Shown here: positions 39,201-53,400 of the stretch, in pieces | Position numbering within the stretch: the stretch's first letter is position 1 | Layout of the letters: the number at the start of each line of letters is the position of its first letter | Assembly (NCBI GenBank): GCA_963693305.1 | Contig: OY855903.1 | Coordinates: 19,397,755-19,461,754 of the forward strand | DNA from: Meandrina meandrites | Taxonomy: Eukaryota; Cnidaria; Anthozoa; Scleractinia; Meandrinidae | Direction of reading: 5' to 3' | DNA: 64,000 nt | Notes under the pieces: generated by a model | What the model was told of the DNA's origin: nothing | The model's input: only the letters and a program-made list of their open reading frames with translations | The model's database searches: none | Translations under genes and position numbers: made by a program

Positions 39201-41249
39201 GCAAAGTTAAAAAAAAAATTATCTAGCAGTTTCAGAGCCACCTTAAAATTCCGAGAATTTAAGGTGGCTCTAAAACCACTAGATAATTTTTAATATCATT
39301 ATTGTAGCAGCAACTGATAAGGATTTGTAGTACTGGCCCATCAAAGTTTAAGCGCTGGAATGTGCTGGAAACAATTGGGAGCCTCCTTAAATTACAGTTT
39401 TATTTTAACCACAGGGAAAATAAAACAAAGAATCTAGATGTTGCCTCTGAAGAGGTAATAAACTAAAAAAAAAACATTGCCCTGTCTGGGATATTTAAGG
39501 CCATTTTTTCAAAAAAAAACTAAAATCTGAAAAGTCCATGTTCTTGCCGGAATAGCCTGCATTGCAGCCATCTCCATTTTTGCTAACATGGAGATGAGAT
39601 GGCTACATTCAGGCTATATCCTTGACTGGCATTTAAAATCAATTGAGTGATTTAGCCCTACATTTTCTAAACTTACCAACGATTTTTGCAACATGCCTTG
39701 ATGCTGTTTCATCTCCCTGCCATGCTCTTAACAGAAAAAATACAAAATATTATTAAAGTAAAATAATTAGATCATGGTTGTAACAGTAGATGGTGAGCAT
39801 TCTATATTTTTTATGTTGAAATTATTGTAAAACAAATGTGAAAATAATCAGGTTGTAGCACATTGTTTTAACAGGAAGCAACATCCTCCGCCAATTAAGT
39901 AGTGTACATCAAATAAGGTTGTGTGCAAACCCCGAGTACATCTCACTATATAGATCTGCCTTTCACTGCCCTTGAAATGATCTTGTGGCAGCATTAAGGT
40001 CATTCCTCTGTTTTGCCTTGCGCATCCTTAGTGCGCATAAATTTACCCGTGATTAGCGCGCGTACCAGCGTGCGCACATTAACAAAATGGCTGCTTTTTC
40101 TTTCCGGCTTGGCTCGTGCGGGAGGTAAATCGTCGTTTTCTCGTAAACGAGCATGGTGACCTATCAATTTTTTCTGTTTCCAGTGAACACCTCCTTTCTA
40201 TGCAGTGAATATAAACAAATTTCTATTGTTGAAACGTCAGTAATCAACGGAAACGTGAACTTTGCCGCTACCAGTGATGATAAATTTGTGGCCTTGAGAG
40301 CATTGTACATTTGGAACAAGTTGAATCGCTGTCGTGCCTTTGTCCTGAAACAAACAGTTAATTGTTTCTTAAAGTCGATGCAGTGCTTCTATTGATAAAT
40401 ATCACGTTTTGCGTCCTCCCTATTTTTTTTTCTACTCCCGCGAAACGTTAACTGAACAGTTAAAATGACACTTTTCTGGAGGCTGATATTGTAAGGAATT
40501 ATGGGGTAGATCCAAAGTCCTCCTGCTCCCAAACGAATACGGGGACCCCTCTTTTTTATTTTGAAATTGAGGTTCCCTTAAGATGAACAATCAATAGACA
40601 AAGTTTGAATGAAAATCTATTGTCAGTTCTATTTCAGAGGAATGACCTTAAATACATCATTTCTTTCCTTTAGTCTCAAGCATTCAAAGACTTCTTTATA
40701 AAATTCAAGGACTGGTGGTAAACATGCTAGGAATTTTCAATGGTTTTTTAAATTTTCAAGGACTACATGTGTTATTATATGTTATTAGTGATCTCTTTTG
40801 TTTAGACACGCTACATGTAAAATATATCACCGAAACTCTCCCATGTATGTAAACAAAAACAAAGGCATGGCTGACTGGCTCCTTTAATAGGATCTTTTCA
40901 AAATCCTCGAAGATCTTAAAAAATTACTTGTGATCCTGCTGGGGTGGGGCAGGGGCAGGGGTGGGAGAGGCTAGAGGGTTCTCTCTTTTATACACCAAAC
41001 TTTCATTCACCAGTCTTGGGTAAATTGTGTGGTATACCTGGATTAATATGCGGCTTACCTGCGAACAAGATAAATAACACACTGGAGTTGATCTCTAACT
41101 TTCTGAGTTTCCACCTGGCTTTGCAAAAGCTCCACTTTCAATTTGTTCACTAAGTCTCTAAGAGCTTGACACTCAGTAGAGGCGCTTCGACGCCTGTCTT
41201 TGTCTGTAAGCCCCCTCTGCATGGCAAGTGTAAATGAAAGCTTATACAC
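33227..41249 (-). CDS. Coiled-coil protein of unknown function, 11 exons, 404 aa
   Basis: Exons in transcription order: 41249-41059, 39726-39677, 38631-38573, 38271-38062, 37012-36794, 36137-36089, 35680-35640, 35491-35442, 34562-34514, 34152-34074, 33444-33227 (TGA). All junctions are GT-AG and the phases chain without error. Residues about 20-60 form a heptad-rich helix (LRDLVNKLKVELLQSQVETQ). Residues 101-200 form a long helical and charged coiled coil (LNRMYCEEELDLRAKQLLYM..., KARERAEERERLEQQKLELQ). Residues 240-370 are low-complexity Ser/Arg/Pro and probably disordered. The C-terminus is a compact helix, QLDVIERDLKLTTKALQDRL, ending GISKQGFV, the most motif-like part. The start is uncertain: ATG at 41249 or 41222, or a further 5' exon. 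A cytoskeletal, ciliary or centrosomal role would fit the architecture but is only inferred. Confidence 0.8.
37105..37581. mobile_element. Mutator-like MITE with poly-G/C ends, inverted relative to 26155 (9-bp TSD)
   Basis: 477 bp between 9-bp duplications AATTTCAAC (37096-37104, 37582-37590). The reverse complement shares GTACTCCCATAAATTTCGGA and CCTATTTAAGGA with 26155-26626. It lies between exons 4 and 5 of the minus-strand coiled-coil gene. Confidence 0.85.
38916..39386. mobile_element. TTAA-flanked inverted-repeat element
   Basis: 471 bp between TTAA sites (38912-38915, 39387-39390). Ends are GGAGGCTC..AAT.GTTTCCAGC, with arms reaching inward to a second inverted pair at the centre (AGAGCCACCTTAAA/TTTAAGGTGGCTCT, 39234-39274). 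The inner pair is like the TIR start of the 19826 element, suggesting nesting or a shared family. It is located in an intron of the coiled-coil gene. Confidence 0.75.
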
Positions 41250-41794
41250 TTACTTGTTCAACTTCGATCAATCATGGATTCAGGTGTGCAATAGTGAGCT
41301 ACGTACGTCCTGGAATTTGCTAAACCAAGAACCTCCAGGGAAGCCAGTTGTATTTTCAAATATCGCTTATATGCCAAAGAAACCATATACAAACTGCTTT
41401 GAGCCACAGGTTGGCTCAAGGTCTTCACGTCGTGTTCCAATGATCTTCCAAAATTAGCCAGAAAATAAGCTACAGTTTTCGTGAAATATAATGGATAGCA
41501 GTTCTCATATTCCTTGATATATAACACGGGCGCAAGGCCTTTCGAAGTCGTTGTTTTAGAACAGTTGATGCAAAGAGTTCAAGTTGTTTATAAACAACCA
41601 CCGTGGAATTCGTCCGCCATTTTGAATTGTTATTAAAAACTGCTGACCAGATTTGCATCGTCAATGCTTCCATGTTACTGGGAAAATTATGTAGCGCGGG
41701 CTTAATGGCGGGATTTCAGTTTATTTACCTGACAAAACTCGTCGTGAGAAATGTAATTGTTTATACAAGGATCTACAAGCTGCACTAAGACAGA
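41250..41794. promoter_or_regulatory. Probable bidirectional promoter region
   Basis: The coiled-coil gene (minus) and the F-box/WD40 gene (plus) are head-to-head with start codons about 0.55 kb apart. The interval contains an AAAATGGCGGACGAATTCC stretch on the minus strand (about 41609-41627) and open frames that could be 5' exons. No TATA box is obvious. That both genes share control is inferred from spacing only. Confidence 0.45.
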
Positions 41795-44700
41795 ATGAGC
41801 TTTGATGAGAAGGCGAAAGCGTTTGTTAACAGTTTCCAAGATTTCACCCGAGATCAGCAAAACGAGGTGTTAAAACAAATCCTTCTCAAGTGTCAGGTTT
41901 GGAATTTTTTTTGCAAGTCTTTTCCAGATCATAGAACATAGAAACTGAATATAAGAGTTTATAAGCTTACACGTAGCTGTTTGAGTTAGCTGTTTACTGT
42001 AACCGTAATCTGAACTGAAATTTATAATCAATCATCCAACAATTTGATCGCCATGTATGTACAATATAAAAGCTCGTGCCTGGTATGGGTCAATAATCAA
42101 CAATTATTGTGGAGTGAGGGGTGGAGGGTGGTGGGGGTGGGAATTATTTTTGTAACTCTTTAATTGATCACTTTTGTGGGCTGTCAATCATAAAACCCCC
42201 TGTGAATTGTAATAATCAGTATATATTGCGAATCTTGTACTTCCGAGGATCAATGATATTTTATTAAAATGTTATGTTGGCAGCCCCTCAGATAACATGA
42301 GTTACTGAGGTATTTCCAGCCCATCTAATAAAAATCAAAGGCATTACCCAGAATGGTAACTGAGCTATATATATTAGTGCATTGTAAAAACGGTTAAGTC
42401 TGCATACACCCCTAGTGGCCCATCAGGCCAGAGATCCCAGTTTTCATAGCGTGAAACAACTAGGAGTATTTCTACTTCTTCCTGGATGGGATGCTAGTTC
42501 ATCACAGGGTTACCCCCAGCAGTTAATTCACTGGTACCCATTTATACACCTGGGTGGATTGAGAGAGACACCCCTATGAGAGTAAAGTGTCTTGCCCAAG
42601 AAGACAATGCACTGCCCCAGCCAGTGCTCTAACCCAGACTCCTGATCTGGAGTAAAGTCTGCATACGAGCCTAGTGGCCCATCAGGGCGGAGCTTATCCC
42701 GGTTTCCGTAGCATGAAGCGACTAGGAGTATTTCTACTCCCCCCTGGATGGGATGCTAGTCCATCGCAGGGTTACCCCCAGCAGTAAATTCGCCGGTACC
42801 CATTTATACACCTGGGTGGAGAGGCACTATGAGAGTAAAGTATCTTGCCCAAGAACACAACGCAGTGCCCTGGCCAGGGCTCGAACCCGGACCACCCGAT
42901 CCGGAGTCCAGCGCACTAACCATTAGGTCACTGCGCCTCCCAACTGGAGTCCAGTGCACTAAATAACGAGGAATTCATACAGAGGCTTTAACTGCCAACT
43001 GCTAGGCATTACCCTTGTCAGCCGTTGACCAGGAACTATGGTAGTTTCGGCGGCTAGCAACGGGACTACAGTTCCTGGTGCCGCCAGCGGCAGATGCCAC
43101 TGGGTGATGCCTGGTCAGGCATATAAATAGCAGCAAGCGTGTGGTATATATATGCACAAGGAGAGTCCAGGCAGCAGAGAGCTTTACTGGATGCATTAGG
43201 CCACCACGCCTCCTAAGTGCATTGTACCAGAACATAATGGGAAATGTTCACTTGAATACACATAGTTTAATAATTTGCATACTAGGGATTGATCTTTAGA
43301 TGAGAGTGAATGGCAATTTTTTTTTACGAGTGTGACGTTTTAAACCTGATCATTTTAATAGCTTTTGATTAATATTCCACATCAATCACCTATTGATAGC
43401 CTTTTATTCTGCTGGTGAGCAACAGGAGGGGGGTGGGGGGGGGGGGGGGGGAGTAAGAGCTCTGGGATTGTAACTTGACTGAAATTCAAAAGTTGTCCCA
43501 CTGCTAATCTAAAGGTCACTATTTACATTTGCAAACTGACTCTGGTTGTAACTTTATTTCAGCCACTGCAGTTGCGGTTGCTGTACAATGAGTTAAAACC
43601 ACTGCTTGCTGTAGATTTTGTGGCATCTCTCCCTAAGGAGTTGGCAGAGCGGATCTTCTCATATCTTCCTGTGACATCATTGTGTCATGTTGCACAGTGC
43701 AATAGACTGTGGAGGGAAAGATCAAACCATAATGCAATTTGGTATGTAATTTATATTCATCTTTTCGACAAGTTGCAATGTATGCACATCAGTATCTGTT
43801 ATTATTTGACAATTGGACTACTGACCCCTTGTTTCTATGAATGAATGTATCATTACAGACTGTAATAGACGACAGTAGCAAGTAGTCCATCTAAATTTGC
43901 TTCAGTAGAAACTCTAAAGAATTGCAACTTCCATAACCTATAATTTTATGTACCAAGAATAATTGGCGCTTTAATGAGCAACGCATATGGGATCGTGTTC
44001 TATCAACAATAATGGAAAGCAATTATAGGAGAACCAATCAAATTGGTGGATTTCCAGTAGAACACTACTGAGTTTCTACTAACAATTGATATATTAGTCT
44101 TTCACTCTCTGGCTAATTATTAACATGAGAATAAATTATATTTTTATATAATATATTGTTATTCTTCAGGTATCGTCTTTGTGTGCAACAGGAATGGGAC
44201 AGGTTTGGTGAAGATCTTCTACAAACCCCTCATATGCCAGCCTCTCAAGGTTCTAAAAAACCATCATCAGATGACTTACATGTATCACTAAAACCTGCCA
44301 CTTGTAGATGGAAGAACATCTATATCCGTGCCCTGTCACTTGACAGGAATTGGGCGCAAGGTCGATACTCTGTAGCACCACTTCTAAGAGGACACAAAGA
44401 ACCTATCACCTGCATGGAGTGTGATGGTAATAACATCTTGTGAATTGTACTTTTTTAACCCAAGGTCTACAGAACTTACAGTACCTTCAATTATGTGAAT
44501 TCAAACTGTTAGTGATTATGTTGATATGTCTGAGCTTCTCCATTAAGTGATTATTTTCTCTAACTTTATTGAGTATAAAATTTTTAAACTAGGTTGGCTT
44601 GGATGACCCTGTGTTTCAATCTACACATTATGTATTGATTCAAACTAAAAAGTGCTGATCCTTGGTGCGCCTGTGGTTAACATGTAACCTCAAGTACAAA

Positions 44701-47700
44701 TATTGTACATGTTTACACATTTTTATTTATGCAGCGTACTAACTGTGACTTTCATATTGTAAGTACAAAAGCTGCCTGTGGTTGCCATTCCCAATAAAGG
44801 CTTTTGCCCTCAATTGGCCTTAATTTTACCTATTCTTCCTGATAGAGATTTTGTTCTCAACAAATTTCAAGTGTTAATAATTGCACGTAATCTAAATCTT
44901 ATTTTTATACGGTAACTGATGTATGCAATTTAAAGAAAAAAACGCCTGATAATACGTTAGCAAATAATATTATATTTTATTTATAAAACTTGTTTTTCCA
45001 GGTAGTACCATTGTGTCTGGTTCATCAGATAACACTGTACGTGTATGGGATATTAAAACAACCAAGTGTGTTCTGGTGTTAGACTCTCCACACACTGATT
45101 CTGTGAGATGTGTGCAGCTGAAGGTGATTTGAGTAAAAAATAGATACATGTATATTTGCTGTGATTTGGTAATTTTGAACAATTATTGGATGAGGTTTTT
45201 GTGATGTCCGTAAAAATCAAGGTTGAGGCTAGTGTTATTAGCCGAAGCCGAAGGCTGAGGCTGATTGCACTTACCGAGGCCTTGATTATTCTCTGGATAT
45301 GACAAGAACCAAATCTAATAATTGCTTAATTATTTAATACACTGTCTTAAAGAAAATAACGACACATGCACTGTTGAAGAAGCGAATCAACAAGAGATGT
45401 TTTTACTTCTCTGTGTGCAAGATGACACTCATCACCCATGAACTTGATGGCATTCTCTTGGGAATCATGAATTGCGCATGCAATCTACTGGTTATTTACT
45501 AATAGTGCTAGCAGAGTAGTGAATAATCTGTAGGTTGTGCTGATTCCTAGAATTAACTGACTGACAGTGACTTCAATAAAAATAAGAGTTGGTCATTGGT
45601 GACTTAAAATTACATTACAGGGTTCTCTCTGTGTAACTGGCTGTGCCGATGGAGTTATCAGACTGTTTGATCTTAAATCTGGACGATGCCTCAGGTTTGA
45701 TTGAAATGCATTAATTTTAGATTAGTGATATAACATAATTAAACAGAGTGATCATCTAATCACTATCTACAATTTTAAACAACAATACTGGCTTGTACTG
45801 TAGTTGCCGCGCACTAATTTTAGCATGTTCAGTCCAGAAACATTTTTTTTAGGGGGGTGGGGAGGTCTTGGTAGCCTGCATTATAGCAGTAGCAGGCACA
45901 GAAATAATGGTAGGACCCAAGCCCCTCGGTGGAAGACTGGGAGAGGGTAAGGGAAGTGTTGGAGATGATGTTGGTCTCCGAAACTTTGCACCATAGAACC
46001 ATAGAATTTATTTACTCCTGTGTCTGTTATGGAGGCTAATAAATGCAGCTGTGAATGTTGTGTTTTACAGGTCATTTCAAGGTCACACTGGTGGTGTGGA
46101 GCACATATCTTTTGATGGAAGTACAATTATAACTGCTTCTAATGATCTGTAAGTAATGGCATCATGTGTTTCATTTATCTTACTTACAACTCTAAAACAA
46201 AATCAGAAATCCGCTGGGAGACTGGAAATCAAGCACTTCAGACTGCTTGCGATTAGTTACTTTTGTTTGCTTGCAGTTACATGCAGTTCCACTCCGTTTT
46301 GCTTGCGGTTAGTTTCACTCTTGTTTGCTTGCGGTTAGCTTTCTTTTTTCAGTGAGGGTAGCACAATGATGAAGAAATAGGATCCAATCTCCCAGTGGAT
46401 TTCTGATTTTGGAGTATCCATTCTTGTCACCACACTAAAACTGACTTAATCTGTTTTCCATTCCCCCAGGACTGTCCGCGTGTGGAATTCCGACACTGGT
46501 AAGCTGGTCCACACAATGACTGGCCATTCAGATGAAATACAGGTAGTCTAGTTTAGAACTCAGTGCGTGCTCTCTCTTTGTCAATGAACTGTCAGACCCT
46601 CAGATTTGTCTCCTCGAGTTTCTTTGCGACATTACTCTATTCAGTATTGAATATGAAGAAATCACTTTCACCAGTAATCACTACTCTGAGTGCATGTAAA
46701 TTGTTCAATGTTTGGGCTCTGTGTCAGGGCTTCATCGCAAACTTTAAGGATTCCCAAGCACCGACTTAATTGGAACCATGAATATTTATTAAAGGATGCC
46801 GCAAAACAAATAAAATATACGACTTGAAAACGACTATTGTGCTACTGGTAAGCCAGCTTTTTTTGTTAATGGAATGGAAAGTAACGATAACTGGACCGGA
46901 CGAATTGAACTTTAATACCGTCATAAGAGAAATATTGGTCCAAAAATAGCGTAGAAATAAAACAGTGAGGTGTCTTCTTTGATGGTTCTTACGTTAAACC
47001 TGGCTATACCACTCAAAACGTCAATTTTCATGATCAGGTATTGGTTAGACGTGATGACCTCGTGATTACTACGTCATGGGATGAAACTATACGCATGTGG
47101 AACGTCAAGTCAGGCACATGTCTCTTGACTCTGCGAGGTCACACAGAAGGTACAAAGTGTGAACTACAGTTAGCACTATTAACAGTGTAACGTACGACTC
47201 CGACATGCCCGAAATAGTTTTATTCACCATTTCCACATCTCCCATAATACACCTTGATTCCCCCCAAAATTTTGCATAAGTATTGTTTTAAATTTCTCTT
47301 GGGACGACTGTATATCCCGAGAGATATTGAAATTAATGCTTATAAAATGTGCAATTTTGGGGGGCAAACAAACTGTATGACGGGAGATGTGAAAGTGTCG
47401 AATAGTCAACACTCTCTTTACAGACACCTCTATAAGACGGACACCTGGTGTTGGTACCTGCTGTTTTTCAGTCATTTTACTGTAACTAAACTCCCTATAA
47501 GACGGACATCTCTGTAAGACAAACAGTTGGAGCCGATCCCGACGTTGTCCGTGTCTTAGAGAGAGTTGACTTATCTGGCTTATCCGAGCTGCCGAAACTG
47601 TATGCAAAATAAAGTTAGTGTCTAGGTACAAGCTATGATTTTGAAGATAAACGGGGCTGTTGCATGCAAGCGAATGACGTGTTCTTTGTTGCGCTACAAT

Positions 47701-50365
47701 TCAATCTTACATGTAGTATGCACTCGAGCCTAGTGGCCCATTAGGCAGCCGAAGGAGTATTTGTGTCCCCCTCTGGATGAGATGCTAGTCCATCGCATGT
47801 GGCACATGCAGCATTTATACACCTTAGTGGAGAGAGGCATTGTGAGGGTAAAGTGTCCTTCCCAAGAGCTCAAAACAACTCCCATCCTACGGTAGGGCTA
47901 GAACCCAGATCTCTCCATCGGCCGCTGCGCCCTACATCTTTTAGTAACGTAAGACGGTTTGGATCGTCAGGGGCCGATCTAGGGGGAGGGTGCAGGGGGT
48001 GCACACTCTCCCCCCCCTCCCGAGATGACCGGGCGGCTTTCAAATACAACTGGTTTTCTGCTAAAAAAGAAAAACATATACGTGCACCCCCTCCTAAGAA
48101 AAATCCCGGATGTGCACTCCCTCCTAAGATAAATCCTGGCCCGCCCCTGATCGTAACGTTTTACCGTCTTCTTTGCTTTTGATTCACAGCTGTTTACTGC
48201 TGTGAGTTTAATGACAAGAAGATAATCAGTGGTGGCGGTGATGGGTTGATTAAGATCTGGGATGCTCACACAGGAGACAATACGTTTTCTTTGGTTGGAC
48301 ACGCAGGCGAAGTGGTACGTGTTGCTTGAGGAAATCCTTATGATGCAACTTTTAGCACGGCTTTTAAAGCTGAAAAACATGCCCCGATCATAAGAAAGCC
48401 AATGATGCATTTGTACTGATTCGGTACTCCATACATGAAGCAAACTAATACTGTAGGAAGTAAAGATGACTAACAATGAAATTGATTCCAATATATTGCA
48501 AAGTCAAAAAAACCGAGGCTTACCTTTTTACAGCTTGAATCATATTAATTGGAGTGAGAGCCTTACGAAATAAGAATTTACAGTAGGTTAAAAATTTCAC
48601 GTGTACTATTATGCGTTTCTTGTTCGTTTAGTGTTGTGGGGGATGGGTACCAATTATTCATCGTTTTATCGTTTTTTTCACCTCAGTATTGTTTGCAATT
48701 TAATGATGACGTCATCGCGTCCGGTTCGGCAGACAGCACTGTGCGGCTGTGGAGTCATCAAGGTACGCGACGTCTCTCATACACTTCTTGTTACAGTTTG
48801 TACCTCAATGTCTTCAGAATTGAAACTTGGAACTCAAAGTTGTTTCCGAGTAGTTTGTGTAACCAATCATTTCTCTCCACACATTATGACTAGTCCAAGC
48901 AATCCAATCCTAATCCAAGCAGTTTAAAAAATGGTCTATCTCCCTCAAGTCTCCGATGTGGCGAAGGTCATTCGCTAACCCCCCCCCCCCCCCCTCCCCC
49001 GCCCAATTCCTGATTAACTTGTCTTGAATTTACACCAAGCATAATATACATGTACCATCATTTATTTTCATGCCCTGCATTGGTTGTCATTTAAGAGGCG
49101 GTCTCTGTTAAAACCACCCACTCAATTTTGCGTAAAAATAATTTTGCCTGAAACTCTGTCAACTGAAAGACTTTACCAAGGAAAGAACTAAAACAGATTT
49201 GGTTTGATTCGAAATAAGTTTCGGGCCGCGTTAGGAGCCATTAAATATTTCCCCTGGTCAGGGCCAGCCGCAACGTCTCGAAAACTTAAAAATAGGCCCT
49301 TTTGGTCACACTGTACAATTTTCCATTCGCATCTTCTAGCCACGAGTTTTATATCAATTTGCTCATAAACCTTTCTAGTTTCTCATGACAGTTACAATTT
49401 TCCCCTCAATTTACCTGGAAAGGCGAAATTTACCATATCGTGAACACTACTAATCGATATCGACCGAAGGCTGAAAATTGCCTAGATTTAGAAGCTAATT
49501 TTACAAATTTGGCACCTGCTTGATGTCTCTAGCCAATACAGCCGAAAAGTGCAGTCCTTCATCTGCAAAAATATGCAAAATCCCATGTACGTTTTTAGTA
49601 TTTTCAAAGTTATGTCCGTTTGTATCAGCACATGTACAAGCATTTGTGATTTTTTCGCCTGTATCGAAATCAACACATCTCAAGCAAATTTTGTTATTAA
49701 TAGAGCTTACCTGCTTCTCAACTCGGTCCATGTCCAACGGCAGATATTTTCCAATCCTCAGATTGCTAAATTCCATAATAGCTCCAGCAAACAAGTAAGT
49801 ATTCCCTTCGAAACTTGAGCACGGCATTTATCGAGTCCTTCGTTTAATGGCGATCCAAAGCTCGAAACCATGACCACATTTCGCACTAAATAGCCCATTA
49901 AACTTCGTTTTACGGCTGAATTTCTTCGAGAATCAGACAATAAACCCGCAAAGTCTCGTTTTTAGGAAAGAAAGTCGCGATTTTCTGGCTTAAATTCGAA
50001 GAAATATCTCCATTCATGTTCATTTACCGTGTAGATCGCAACAATCGAGTACCGACATTACTGTGCTTCCTCGGAGGTCCGCACAAAAGAGAAGACCGCT
50101 GAACGTTTGTGCCAAAAAAAACCACTGATGTTCCAAAAAAAAGGGCTTGGAAAAGCAAATTACGACTTTAATAAGTCAGTCGTCAAGCTGCAGCTTGATA
50201 CAAATTGTACCCCAACTTACAAAATTAATGTCCTGGCATTGGTGCTCGCTGTTGTACTTTGACTGTGCTTATGACTCCGCAACATCACAGGGAAAGACAT
50301 CAACTACTTTGTGAACATTTTTCACACGTAATAACCATTGTTTTCAATTGTTTAAATACTGTTTT

Positions 50366-50464
<99 letters not shown>

Positions 50465-53400
50465 CAATGACCACTGTCGAGTTGGACAAACGTCCGTCTT
50501 TTCGGCAGTATCTTATTTTGAAGCAAACGAAATCAGTGTGTAAGCGGCAGTCGCAATTATTTTTGTCCTTTCTAACAGTGTAACGAATTCGGGTAGACAT
50601 ATATTTTAACTGAGTACTATTTTTCACTGACCTAGTTGTAATCTCGAGTATACTATATAGCATGATAGAATACAGTGTTACAAATAGTCTGAGATCACGG
50701 ATGATCGGTTTCCACTAAAACATGTACTAAGCAGTGTCAGGACCCAACTCAATATTCAAACATTCAGTTACGGAACTACACAGCGACTGTTTTACTAGTT
50801 TCCTTCGCAGCCGTTTTTTGGGCTCGTCACGCAACACTCCCTCCCCCAGCAGGGAGCGTTGCGTGATGAACCCAAACAACGGCTGCGAAGGAGACTACTG
50901 TTTTACGGGATTGCTTTAAATTATTCTGGATGTTCTACTGAGAGACACAGTCACATTCACTGATCATGTCCGACAGTTTGTCTATGAGAATTTGCTTTTT
51001 GTCTCTCGACTTTACAGGGATCTCAAAGTGGCTACAGATGGCTTTCAGCATGACCACATTGAACTTTTGAAGCGTGTTGCTGTGGTAGTGTTCACAGAGG
51101 TCATACGTGTCGTAGCAGATGGGATGCGAGACGTTGATTTCTCTGTTTATCTGGTCTACCACATCTTGCCTGTCGGAATTTTCCTGGAAGCATTGTACAT
51201 CTTCCTCCTCGTCCGGTGACATCCCGACCACACCCTGATCTTTGCGACGCGTTGCTGCTAGTCGGGAGAAAAAGCTCTGGACTTGGTTCTTCGTCATCCA
51301 CTCTGATCTAGTGAATATACGTTCATTGGCTTCATTTCTGGCATTTCGCATGTCTACTGCAACTTGGGCAGGGTCGGCCTTTCGCCCAGTTCTTTCCCCT
51401 AGTGTAAACCTTGCTGTTAAGTATTCTTTAACCTTCTGTGAAAATCTAACTTTGCTCCTCGGTTTGCTTACTGCCCATCCCATTTGTAGATGCGAGCTAT
51501 TTGAAGTATCCCCAGGAGAGGTTCGTGGCTTACTGGAATCTGACGAACAGCTCTTGGTATCAGCGGTATCGATCGAGGAGAATTTAAGTGCATAGTCTAT
51601 TTTGATCTCATCAAACTGGGTTAGCCTACTGACCGTATGCTTGCCAACGTCCAGGTGTAGCTCTAGTTGCGCAAACGTTTCGAACTCTTCAACGCATCCT
51701 AGCACGGAGCATTCGAAAAGTGGCGTTGGACTATCCATTTTCTCGCTGGCTTGTGTACGACGCTTGACTTCGCGCTTCTCAGAAGGATCATAAAACCCTT
51801 GGGATTCCGTAGTTTGAAGCAATGTTTGACCTTGGTGCTTGATATAGATCTCGTCATATGGAATGCACTTCCCTTTACCGATACCATAACATTTCCAAAC
51901 TCTTAGACCAGAATCTTCGTATTCGAAGTTGTGAAAACTGCTGAAATTCTCTATCTTGTTTACACAAAGAGTCGTCTTTGATTCGTCGACAACACTGACT
52001 GCGGCGGTTGTTCCCTTCACTGGGTGTTTCGTTAATGCATCTCTCATGTCCACAGCAGTGAGAACATCGTTGCCTTCGTTGCAGTAAGTACGGATTGAGG
52101 ACTTCATAGGGCAGAGGATACGATCACAAATATCCTTACCAGACTGCGGCTCCGAGTAATGATAACTATGGACTGCAACGCCAACTTCCTTTGCTACATC
52201 TCTCACAGCGGCTATTAAGGAGCTGTTGTGATAACAACCAGCCTCATCTGACCTCAGATAGACTCTCTGAAGCAAAAGATTTTTGACTTTCAGCTGCTTG
52301 AGAAGGTCTTCAAGAATTGACGTGACTGCATACCAGTCCTGCGTGCACTGATCAAAAAGGTGGGCGTATGAGATGACTTCAATTGTGTCAGAATTGCTTC
52401 GAGATATGACGCTACTAATGTGCCAGCTAAGCCCTCTTTTTCCGTACCAGTCACATTGTTTCTCTCTGTAGCGCAGCTGCAAGAACTTCATGGCCCAATC
52501 CATTACCAGAAGACATGAGGTCTGGTCAAGCTTTTCGAGGATATCTTGCTTCGCGCATTCCTGATTCACTGATCTCATTATATGAGCTTTCCATTGGATG
52601 ATGGCGTCTGAAGCTTTCTGGATGTCGTACAAAAAGTCATCTTGTTGCTCCTTGCTGTAAAAGCTCACTGTTTTGCTATCCTTGACAATTTGTTGCATGT
52701 TCTGCAAACAGCAAGTGATCTCGTCACACTGAGGGCAGTGAAGTGTATGTTGGTGTGTACATTGATCTTGGAAATCTGGATCGTTTGGATCACTAAGACC
52801 AAACTTGCGACAATGGTCGGGACATTCACTGTCATCAGCCTGGCAGTGACTCTGGTATTCAGTTTTAAAATACTTCTTACCATTGCTTAGGGATCTCCGC
52901 AATTCATCTGCCACGCTCTTCCCCAGCCCTAATTGATCAAGCTCGTCCACTATTCGGTAGAGACGCTCAAACCCCGCTGACCCGTCGGCTGCTGTGTTGT
53001 CCAGGCCACTTAGAGACTTTTGTTGGGAGGCTTCCCTTACCTCGAGAACACGAAAAAGGGTTGCACGGCTTAGGGGCTCAAACTGCTCTTCTTCGCAGAA
53101 CTGAAGGTACTGCCTGACCATCGTTGACCTTGTGACTTTCCGAATGACATTTGGCATTGTGATCTTCTCGCCGCTACTTAGCTTCAGTTTCCTCGTACCG
53201 AATGCCACATCTTGATAGAAGTAGGGACGGTTCACGAAGTCTAAAAAATGGTCAAGTTTCGCTGGTGGCAGTCGAACTCGATGGCTGGGCGACTTTTCGA
53301 CCAAGGAGCCTGGACCACATTCTTTTGCATGAGCTCTAGCGCGCTTGATTTGCCACTCAGTTAACTTTGCGTACGGCTCGTGGATCCTCTGAAGCGTCTT

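Noticed and set aside
50352..50663. Minus-strand poly-Leu frame
   Set aside because: Created by the (AAT)n microsatellite.
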